Assembly (NCBI GenBank): GCA_020049345.1
Contig: JAIFKY010000158.1
Location: 1 to 33,030 of the forward strand
DNA length: 33,030 bases
DNA from: Anaerolinea sp.
Lineage (GTDB): Bacteria > Chloroflexota > Anaerolineae > Anaerolineales > Villigracilaceae
Direction: 5' to 3'
The notes beneath the pieces were generated by a model, which saw only the letters and a list, made by a program, of their open reading frames with translations, was not told the DNA's origin and did no database searches. The first letter of the stretch is position 1. The number at the start of each line of letters is the position of its first letter. Position numbers and translations under genes: made by a program. Positions 9,307 through 17,257 of the stretch are shown in pieces.

Positions 9307-11268
9307 TTACACTATGCTTTCTTCATGCACATGATATGGCACATTGGTGATGACAATACCGTGCTTATTCTTTAACTGATCGCGCAAAATATTTGCGGTA
9401 TTGGTATGCAGGGCGCTGGTGATTCGGCTGTCTGAAACAAATTCAGGCACCACAACTGTAATCGTCTCTCCTGGCTGGCGCATATCGGCAATGTCAGAGA
9501 TATATCCGAGAATTGGCTCAACAAACAGGCGATAGGGAGAATCGAGCAGAACCATGCGTACGCCCCCACCCCAGGTTTCCCATTTGGCGCGGACTTTTTC
9601 AGCGTCTGCCGGTTCGATCACAACATGCACGGCGGTTACATCGTCAGACAACATGCGGGCGTAGCGCAGTGCGGCAAGCGTCCCCTGATGCACGCCGCTG
9701 ACCGGTAAAATTACGCGGTGACGCATGGTGTGCGGGGGGATGACGCCAAAATTATCAAGGGAAAGCGTTTTGGCTAAATTGTTGTAATGGCGGTGAATCA
9801 TCCAAAATCCTGCCACCAGGGAAGGAATAAGAATTAAAACCACCCATGCGCCGTCTCTAAATTTGGTGACTGCAAAAACTATCATCACGATGGCGGTGCA
9901 GAATGATCCAAATCCGTTGACGATCATTTTAAGTTTCCAGTCTTTTACAAAACGCAGAGTGGAACCACGTTCCACCTTTTCCTCGTCGGGTTTTAGTTTT
10001 CCAATTTTTAGCCAGCGAAGAGACATGCCGCCTTGTGAAAGCGTAAACGATAGAAACACGCCAATTGCATACAGCGGGATCAAACGCGTAACGCTTGCAT
10101 TAAAGATGATCAGGAGAATGGATGCAATAAAAGCCAGGGCAACAATACCGCGTGAATACACCAAACGACTGCCGCGATACGTTAACTGGCGCGGCAGGAA
10201 ACCGTCCTTTGCCACAAGCGCCCCCAACCGTGGAAAGTCTGCAAAGGCCGTATTCGCCGCCATGATTAGAATGACGGTAGTGGCGCCAATCAACATCAGA
10301 TACAAAGTGCCGCGCCCGGCAAAGATGGTGCGCGCCAACTGCGAGATCACAGTTTCACTTTCTGATGGAACTGCGCCAATGGATTTTGTAAGGAAGGAGA
10401 TACCGAGAAAAAGCGAACCCAAAATAAGAGACATCCAAACCAGTGTGATGCCTGCATTTTTACTGCGCGGTTCTTTGAACGCGGTAATACCATTTGAGAT
10501 GGCTTCCACGCCGGTGAGCGCAGTGGTTCCGCTGGCGAAGGCGTGCAAAATCAGGAAAGGCGTAATGGTTGCCACGCCATGTACCAACATTTCAGGCTTA
10601 TCAATCACTGTTCCCAGTGTGCCGGTAACAAACAGGCGGAAAAGCCCGACTCCCACGGCAACAAACATCAACACCACAAAGAAATAAGTTGGAACAGCAA
10701 ACGCAGCGCCTGACTCTTTCACGCCACGCAAGTTCATCATCATAATAAACATGATGAAGATAACAGAAAGCACAACGCGATATTGGTATAAATCCGGAAA
10801 CGCAGATGTGATCTGCGCGACTCCGGACGCAATGGAAACCGACACCGTCAGGATGTAATCGGTTAATAAGGACGCGCCCGCAATCAAGGCTGGGAATTCG
10901 CCAAGATTATCGCGCGCAACAATATATGCGCCACCGCCATCCGAATAGGCGTGGATGGTTTGCTCATACGAAATCGTAACGATGGCCAGCAGAATAACAA
11001 TGGCAATCGAAATCGGAACAACATAGCCAAAGGCTATTGTGCCAGCCGCCGCAAGTATGACAAGTATTTCCTGTGTGGCATAGGCTGTGGAAGAAAGCGC
11101 GTCAGATGCAAAAACTGCAAGCCCCACAAGTTTTCCAATTGTCTGATGGGATGCGTCTGCCGTTGAGAGCGGACGCCCAATCAACCAGGAACTCAAGTTG
11201 CGCGGGGGCTTATAGTTTGTAGTACGCTCAATGATGGAGGTTTGTGGATTATTTTCGTGATTGATCAT
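9307..11268 (-). CDS. kimA: KimA-like APC-superfamily potassium importer
   Basis: WLIGRPLSTADASHQTIGKLVGLAVFASDALSSTAYATQEILVILAAAGTIAFGYVVPISIAIVILLAIVTISYEQTIHAYSDGGGAYIVARDNLGEFPALIAGASLLTDYILTVSVSIASGVAQITSAFPDLYQYRVVL closely resembles recalled B. subtilis KimA (YdaO), including the soluble C-terminal tail (VILPVSGVHQGTLAALRYARMLSDDVTAVHVVIEP). Confidence 0.85.
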   Translation of the reverse strand: MINHENNPQTSIIERTTNYKPPRNLSSWLIGRPLSTADASHQTIGKLVGLAVFASDALSSTAYATQEILVILAAAGTIAFGYVVPISIAIVILLAIVTISYEQTIHAYSDGGGAYIVARDNLGEFPALIAGASLLTDYILTVSVSIASGVAQITSAFPDLYQYRVVLSVIFIMFIMMMNLRGVKESGAAFAVPTYFFVVLMFVAVGVGLFRLFVTGTLGTVIDKPEMLVHGVATITPFLILHAFASGTTALTGVEAISNGITAFKEPRSKNAGITLVWMSLILGSLFLGISFLTKSIGAVPSESETVISQLARTIFAGRGTLYLMLIGATTVILIMAANTAFADFPRLGALVAKDGFLPRQLTYRGSRLVYSRGIVALAFIASILLIIFNASVTRLIPLYAIGVFLSFTLSQGGMSLRWLKIGKLKPDEEKVERGSTLRFVKDWKLKMIVNGFGSFCTAIVMIVFAVTKFRDGAWVVLILIPSLVAGFWMIHRHYNNLAKTLSLDNFGVIPPHTMRHRVILPVSGVHQGTLAALRYARMLSDDVTAVHVVIEPADAEKVRAKWETWGGGVRMVLLDSPYRLFVEPILGYISDIADMRQPGETITVVVPEFVSDSRITSALHTNTANILRDQLKNKHGIVITNVPYHVHEESIV

Positions 11269-11301
11269 AAATACCTATTTACATAAAAAATATATACCCG
11301 C

Positions 11302-11323
11302 CGCCTTGCTGGAGGGCAAGGCG
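11302..11323 (-). terminator. stem-loop (8-bp stem, 6-nt loop) downstream of the histidine kinase gene
   Basis: cgccttgc-tggagg-gcaaggcg; on the minus strand followed ~10 nt later by tttttt. Confidence 0.5.
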
Positions 11324-11345
11324 TGATTATAGTCCAAATTCTTTT

Positions 11346-14072
11346 TTATGCAGATTTTGGCTCTTTGGGTTGAGCAAGGGGAATTTGTAAATAGAACGTA
11401 CTGCCTTTGCCCATCACGCTATCCACCCATACCTTGCCGCCATGATTGGTAGCAATGGATTGAACAATGGCAAGTCCCAGCCCCGAACCGTGTTGGGCGC
11501 GCGCCTCGCGTTGTTTGCCGCGATAGAATTTCTCAAACAGGCGCGGCATATCATCTGGCGCAATGCCGATGCCCGAATCTTCCACAGCAAAGATCAAACA
11601 ACCAGGTTGGGATGAGGTGCGGATGGTCACACGTCCATTATCCGGCGTGTACTTAATTGCATTTTCCACAAGGTTATATACCGCCTGATGCAAAAGCGCC
11701 TGATCGGCTTCCACTGCATGGGGCATATCCTTGGAAAGTTCCACGCTCAGATCAATGCCTTTTTGCGTGGCTTGCAATTGCAAGGCGCTGGTTGCACGCT
11801 CGATAATATCAAGCACCGTGACATGATCAACTTGAAGTCCAACACCCAGATCAATGCGCCCAAGATCGAGCAGATTGTTGACCAGACGGGACATATTTTC
11901 AACGCCCGAAATAATCTTCTTGACATAGCCCTGTTGCTGCTCGTTCAATTCGCCGACCATTTCAAGCATGGTGGCGTAGCCGCGCATCAGCGTCAGCGGG
12001 GAGCGCAGGTCGTGACTGACCGTAGCCACGAACTCCGATTTCATTGTATCCAATTCCTTGAAATGCGTCACATCACGCATGATGCAGACACGTCCAATCT
12101 GCTGTCCTTCCACGATCACCGAGGATGCGGTGGCAAGGTAGGTGCGTTTATCAGCCAGCACGATCTCAGCAGATTGATTTTCAGTCGTTGTGCTTTGCAG
12201 TAAAGCCAGCAAAGGTTTAAGTTTTACAACCTTTTCAGTTTCCATGCCTGTGCTTTTGTTTACATCCTGTCCCAGAGCAATGGATGCCGCGCGGTTGGTG
12301 ATCAACAATCGGTTGCGATGATCCGTGACCAGAACCGGGTCTGGCGTGGAATTGAGAACTGCCTCCAACTGACGGCGGGAGGCTTCCACACTCAAATATA
12401 AATGCGCATTCGCAACTGCCAACGCCGCATGACCCGCAAGTGTAGTCACAAAGCGAACGTCTGAATCAGAGAACATGCGCGGCTGTTCGAAACCAGCCCA
12501 GACCACGCCATAATAACGGTTCTCGTGTCGCAAAGCGACAGCCAACAAAGCCAAAGGTTGTGGCAGGGATGAGTCAAGATTTAATTCGCGCGAACGGCTT
12601 AGGTTTGGCAGAACAATCTTTTCCTGATTCTGCGCCAGCGTAAGAATTTGCTCATCCAGATGAGCGTAAATATCCTGTACATCGCCCAGAGCGAAACGTG
12701 AAGGCAGTTCAACAAAGGTATCAGGCAGAATATTGGGCGAAAGTACCACACTGACTGAATTTGCGCCGGTGGAAAGAATTGCATCCAACACCGGCTTGAC
12801 CGCATCCTGCATCTCAAGGCTGGATGCGACCCCCTGACTGACGCGCAGCAGGCTGTTGATTTCGCCGAGTCGCGCCTGCAAACTGGATCGCATTTGCTCG
12901 AATGCGCGACGTAATTGACCAACTTCATCCACGCCATCCACTTGAAGCGGATGGTCAAGGTTGCCCTGCGCGATACGGTTGGCTTCGGCAGCCAGGCTTT
13001 GCAAAGAACCGGTCACCACACGCAACCCCACGCGCAACGAAACCATTGCCACAAAAGCGAGGAAAATGATCATCAACGAGAGCGGCATGGCAATATTCAA
13101 CGAAAGTTGCTGCGCCTGCTGTGCAGGAACAGTCAACACAACCGCCCACGGACGCCCAATCACGGGCTGGTAATAAACCCATTGCCGCGTGCCATCTGAC
13201 GCAGTGCCATCATAAAAAAGAGGCAAATCTCCGCGTTGACCGTTGTAGGTGGATAATATTTGTGTCCGATCTGAATGGTAAATGACGCGGCCATTTTCGT
13301 TTAACAAAAGACCTGCGCCGCCCAGATCACGCATGTTATTAATATTCTCAATCAACGGCAAGGTGAGCGGATTGGTCTCCAATGTAGTACGTCCAATTAA
13401 CACCCGCTGTACCTGCCCAAGTCCATCCACAATGGCAACCAGAAAAGAGACACGCGAAGCGTCATCTACTGAAATGGGCGGTATCGAATAAATCTGAGTC
13501 AACACGCCGCTGGATGCCAGCAACATGCCGGACATTTCATCGGGATACAGTTGGAAACTTGCACTGGCAGTTTCAGGATAACCCGCAAGTAAAGATTGAT
13601 CGTCACTTGCTTCAAGCACAAAGAACTGATCAAAGTACGGAACTGCCTGAATACGCAAACCAATGATCGACTTCAACTCATCGCCGGTAGCCGTCAACAG
13701 GCGTGGATCAGAAGCCAATTGCACCGTCAGGTTTTGTCCTGTTTCAAGAAAGAACGGCACACTCTGCGCCGCAGATTCGCTTGCACTGGAAAGGCGGTCT
13801 TGCAACATATCGCGCGCGGCGCGTCCAGCCACCACCCAATCACCGATCAACAAAGTTAACAACAAAAGGGAAATAAACGTCCCCACGCCAAACAGGAAGC
13901 GCGACTCAAGGCTTCTCTCAGCGGGGGAAGGCTGCAATGCCTTTTTATCGCCCCATATAACGGGGAACGCCTTTGAAATAATCTGCGCCACCAAGCCCCC
14001 CACCAGCATCTCACCGCCAAACGCAAGCGTCACAATCCACGCATTGCTGAGGGCAAAATCAAGGCGCGCCAT
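11346..14072 (-). CDS. sensor histidine kinase (extracytoplasmic Cache-like - HAMP - GAF - PAS - HisKA - HATPase_c)
   Basis: HAMP (VVTGSLQSLAAEANRIAQGNLDHPLQVDGVDEVGQLRRAFEQM), H-box VSHDLRSPLTLMRGYATML, N-box NLVENAIKYTPDNG, G-boxes DSGIGIAPDD and GSGLGLAIV. Confidence 0.93.
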   Translation of the reverse strand: MARLDFALSNAWIVTLAFGGEMLVGGLVAQIISKAFPVIWGDKKALQPSPAERSLESRFLFGVGTFISLLLLTLLIGDWVVAGRAARDMLQDRLSSASESAAQSVPFFLETGQNLTVQLASDPRLLTATGDELKSIIGLRIQAVPYFDQFFVLEASDDQSLLAGYPETASASFQLYPDEMSGMLLASSGVLTQIYSIPPISVDDASRVSFLVAIVDGLGQVQRVLIGRTTLETNPLTLPLIENINNMRDLGGAGLLLNENGRVIYHSDRTQILSTYNGQRGDLPLFYDGTASDGTRQWVYYQPVIGRPWAVVLTVPAQQAQQLSLNIAMPLSLMIIFLAFVAMVSLRVGLRVVTGSLQSLAAEANRIAQGNLDHPLQVDGVDEVGQLRRAFEQMRSSLQARLGEINSLLRVSQGVASSLEMQDAVKPVLDAILSTGANSVSVVLSPNILPDTFVELPSRFALGDVQDIYAHLDEQILTLAQNQEKIVLPNLSRSRELNLDSSLPQPLALLAVALRHENRYYGVVWAGFEQPRMFSDSDVRFVTTLAGHAALAVANAHLYLSVEASRRQLEAVLNSTPDPVLVTDHRNRLLITNRAASIALGQDVNKSTGMETEKVVKLKPLLALLQSTTTENQSAEIVLADKRTYLATASSVIVEGQQIGRVCIMRDVTHFKELDTMKSEFVATVSHDLRSPLTLMRGYATMLEMVGELNEQQQGYVKKIISGVENMSRLVNNLLDLGRIDLGVGLQVDHVTVLDIIERATSALQLQATQKGIDLSVELSKDMPHAVEADQALLHQAVYNLVENAIKYTPDNGRVTIRTSSQPGCLIFAVEDSGIGIAPDDMPRLFEKFYRGKQREARAQHGSGLGLAIVQSIATNHGGKVWVDSVMGKGSTFYLQIPLAQPKEPKSA

Positions 14073-14604
14073 AGAATAGCGTATGAAACGGGATCAACAA
14101 CAAAGCGCCCACAATTGGCTGGCGCAATAACTTATACGCTGGTGTTCGGTATCGTTGGCGCATGTTTGTAGAAAACCACGCGCCCAATATGGCAAATTCA
14201 ATAATGGAAAAAATGGAATACGTATCCCACGCGCCGCGCAAAAGTCCTGAGAATGCGCCAAGCACAGCCGCACCTATGGGACCAAGCAACCCACCGCCCA
14301 ACAGCCAGGGAATGGCGGAGAAAATCATCAGCGCAGAACCAGGCGCGTCGGCGGGCAGACCAGGCAAAGGTCGGGCAGAGTCGGAGGAAAGCCGTAACCC
14401 AATGAACAAACTGGTGAGGGGGATCAGAATTAAAAATGTAAAGAAAATTCCCCACTCCCGTCCATTCCACGCAGGCTGGTAGTCACGCCAACGAAACAGC
14501 GCATAAACCAACATGGCAAGCAAAGATATCCAAGCAAACCAGCCCACCGAGGTTGGAAGGGCGGGAAAAGCAATGCCTGCAAGGAGCGTGAGAAGGAATT
14601 TCAT
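14059..14604 (-). CDS. small polytopic membrane protein; possibly the detached N-terminal membrane domain of the downstream kinase
   Basis: 181 aa, several TM segments; 14-nt overlap with the kinase ORF (ATGGCGCGCCTTGA). Confidence 0.65.
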   Translation of the reverse strand: MKFLLTLLAGIAFPALPTSVGWFAWISLLAMLVYALFRWRDYQPAWNGREWGIFFTFLILIPLTSLFIGLRLSSDSARPLPGLPADAPGSALMIFSAIPWLLGGGLLGPIGAAVLGAFSGLLRGAWDTYSIFSIIEFAILGAWFSTNMRQRYRTPAYKLLRQPIVGALLLIPFHTLFYGAP

Positions 14605-14752
14605 TTTCTGAATTATAGCCCTAAATAATGCAGGTGAGATTACAAGATTGTTTGTGCCTGAGCAGCCGCTCGCTCAACACAACGCCGCAGCCTGTTCAGC
14701 CAACCCGAACATTTCCCCCGCTCTGGAAAATTTTTGAAATTTAGGAGTACTG

Positions 14753-14795
14753 ATTCAAAACGGATGGCGCAAATACCGCGGCATCCGTTTTGAAT
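14753..14795. repeat. 14-bp perfect inverted repeat with 15-nt loop, downstream of cmk
   Basis: attcaaaacggatg-gcgcaaataccgcgg-catccgttttgaat. Confidence 0.7.
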
Positions 14796-14805
14796 TTGTT
14801 GAAAA

Positions 14806-15489
14806 CTATTTACACAACTCCATGACACGCGCAACAACTTGTTCGGCGTTCATTTTGTCTGAGTCGATGATGACTGCATCGTCGGCGGGACGCAATGGCG
14901 CAACGGCGCGAGTTGAGTCAATACGATCTCGCTCGATGACCTTGCGGAGAATTTCTTCATAATCAGCCGGATCGCCGCGCGCGATGATCTCGTCAAACCT
15001 ACGTTTGGCGCGTTCTTCCGCGCTGGCATCCAAATAGACTTTGAGATCGGCTTCGGGCAGCACAACCGTGCCAATATCGCGCCCAACCATAACCACCCGT
15101 CCGCGCAAACCAATGCGGCGCTGTTGTTCAGATAATGCCTGTCGAACCCCAGCGTAGGCAGAGACAACCGAAACGTTCGCATCCACTTCGTCATTGCGCA
15201 TGTCCCAGGTGACATCCTTCCCGCCAATGATCACGTCGCAGGCGCGTCCGTCATTTTTTGATGGAGGCTGAATATCAATTTGCGCTTTCTGCGCAAGTTC
15301 GGTGATGACTGCCTCGTCGCTCAAGTTGAGATCGTGCTGGAGGGCAATCCACGTGACGGCGCGATACATCACGCCTGTGTCAAAAAAAAGATAACCCAGC
15401 GTGTCAGCCAGGGTTCGTCCGAGTGTAGATTTGCCCGATGCGGCAGGACCGTCGAGGGCGATGATGGAAGGGGGAGTTTTTTTTATCAT
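14806..15489 (-). CDS. cmk: cytidylate kinase
   Basis: IIALDGPAASGKSTLGRTLADTLGYLFFDTGVMYRAVTW...MVGRDIGTVVLPEADLKVYLDASAEERAKRR: diagnostic Cmk motifs. Confidence 0.96.
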   Translation of the reverse strand: MIKKTPPSIIALDGPAASGKSTLGRTLADTLGYLFFDTGVMYRAVTWIALQHDLNLSDEAVITELAQKAQIDIQPPSKNDGRACDVIIGGKDVTWDMRNDEVDANVSVVSAYAGVRQALSEQQRRIGLRGRVVMVGRDIGTVVLPEADLKVYLDASAEERAKRRFDEIIARGDPADYEEILRKVIERDRIDSTRAVAPLRPADDAVIIDSDKMNAEQVVARVMELCK

Positions 15490-15507
15490 GTCGTTTATGT
15501 GGGTGTA

Positions 15508-17220
15508 CTACGGTTGTGAAGGGGCAGAATTCAGGAAGAGATCGTCACGCGCCCAAAGAATAATGGTTTCGCCAGTTTGCGGCATTTCACGCAAAGCCAC
15601 CCAGCGCACCCAATCTTGTGGCAATGCAATATTCCACAAGGGAGGTTGTCGCCAGGCAAAGTCCTGTCCACGGTAGGCAGAAGAGAGGGCGGGATCATCT
15701 TGAAGCGGGGTGATGACAAAATACGGCGCACTGGAAATATCCAACTGCGAAGGCTCCACGACAAAAATTTGACGCTCGCGCAGCACCCATTCGAGCGCCG
15801 GAGAATCCATGCCAACAATCATCACTGATGCGGCGTGGTCATCGCCAAGCCCCCATTCTGAAACCTGACTTACTGTTGCTTCAACAAGATCAGCATGGAC
15901 GGGGATGTTTTCCTGCCACCACAATTCGGGAGCATACTGTCCGCGAAAACCTGCTGAGCCAAGCGCGCCGCCGAATCCGAGTACCCCAAGCACGAGAGCC
16001 ATGCCCCAAATTCCGCCAAACTGCGCAATGCGAATTGACCAGCCAGCCGCAACAAGCAAGAGGCTCATCACAAGCAGGAATAGCGAGCCAAGCAAGAGCC
16101 AGAACCGCATGACATATTCCTGTGAATCTGGCGGGAGAATGGTCAACCCTGAAAAATCGAGCCATGCAAAAGTCCAGATGAATATGGTTAGAAAAACAAC
16201 GCCAGCCACTTCATTTCGTTCTTCGATAAAAATATCCAGGTTGCGGGTAAGTTCAAGCGCCGCCATACCCCAAAGCGGAATCAAAGCCCAAGCCAGATCA
16301 GCCATTTGGTGAGATGGATTGAAGATCGCCAGCAATAACGCGACAAAAAACCAAATACTAAGCGGGATAATTCGACTGCTACCCGTACGCCAGCCGCGAA
16401 CAGATGCGATGACGACGAGCAAAATACCAAGCGGTTGATAAATAAGCAGCGAGAAGAAAAGCCTGCTGGCGGGAATATCAACATCAGTCAACCAGGTTTT
16501 GATATAGGCGGGAATGGACGCCAGCGCAGCGCTAATTCCATTGGGAACGATGAACAAAAGCGTGCCTACGGTAACGAGCGTGGCGATGAATGGAATGACC
16601 AATGTTGAACGTTGAATTGGAGGTTCCAGCGTTTTTTCTTCAGAGCTGTTTTGGGCTGGACGGCGGGAGTTTACTGCCTGAAGGATTGCCCAGGTGATGG
16701 CAAGTCCAAGAATGCCGGACCAGACCGAAGGTCCGCTGAGAAAGGCGAGCGCGGCAAAGATGCCAGCGAAATTGGTTTTATTTTTATTATAGAATCCCCA
16801 GGCAAGGAGCAGGAATGTGATTGCAAAAATGGGACTGGCTGCCTGGCGCGAGAGGGCGACCATGCCCGGATCCAGTGCAATGAAAAAGGCGAGGATCAGG
16901 CTGGGGCGGGGTTTGATCCGATCTGCAAAGAGCAGGGGGACAAAGACGAGCAGACTTCCAATCAAAGCGGGGAAAAATCGGGCGAGAAAATCAGTACCGC
17001 CGCCGTAGAGGAAAAAGAGCGCTGAGGTGGAAAGAATGTAAAGTGGATGCGGACTGAGCGCGGGTTTAAAGCCCTGTGCGATTTGCAGGGCTTGCAAGGC
17101 GGGCGCGGCTTCCGCGTCAGCCAAGGGGAGCGCACCCGGTTGAATAAAGCGCAGCGCAACTGCAATAAGAAACGCCAGCGCATAGAGCCAGGCTTCGTGT
17201 TTGAAATGTCGGTAGGTCAT
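15508..17220 (-). CDS. GT39/PMT-like polytopic membrane glycosyltransferase
   Basis: 570 aa; N-terminal ALRFIQPGALPLADAEAAPALQALQIAQGFKPALSPHPLYILSTSALFFLYGGGTDFLARFFPALIGSLLVFVPLLF resembles PMT-type first loop and TM region. Confidence 0.75.
   Translation of the reverse strand: MTYRHFKHEAWLYALAFLIAVALRFIQPGALPLADAEAAPALQALQIAQGFKPALSPHPLYILSTSALFFLYGGGTDFLARFFPALIGSLLVFVPLLFADRIKPRPSLILAFFIALDPGMVALSRQAASPIFAITFLLLAWGFYNKNKTNFAGIFAALAFLSGPSVWSGILGLAITWAILQAVNSRRPAQNSSEEKTLEPPIQRSTLVIPFIATLVTVGTLLFIVPNGISAALASIPAYIKTWLTDVDIPASRLFFSLLIYQPLGILLVVIASVRGWRTGSSRIIPLSIWFFVALLLAIFNPSHQMADLAWALIPLWGMAALELTRNLDIFIEERNEVAGVVFLTIFIWTFAWLDFSGLTILPPDSQEYVMRFWLLLGSLFLLVMSLLLVAAGWSIRIAQFGGIWGMALVLGVLGFGGALGSAGFRGQYAPELWWQENIPVHADLVEATVSQVSEWGLGDDHAASVMIVGMDSPALEWVLRERQIFVVEPSQLDISSAPYFVITPLQDDPALSSAYRGQDFAWRQPPLWNIALPQDWVRWVALREMPQTGETIILWARDDLFLNSAPSQP
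16595..16629. repeat. degenerate heptad array inside the GT39-like CDS
   Basis: atgacca|atgttga|acgttga|attggag|gttccag, encoding part of the loop EEKTLEPPIQRSTLV. Confidence 0.65.
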
Positions 17221-17257
17221 AAGGCAATTGTAATCGGTTTAAATTGAGTATCAAGAA

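Noticed and set aside
9863-10687. 274-aa plus-strand ORF antisense to the KimA-like gene
   Set aside because: Low-complexity, R/T/K-rich shadow ORF; the opposite strand encodes a well-recognised transporter.
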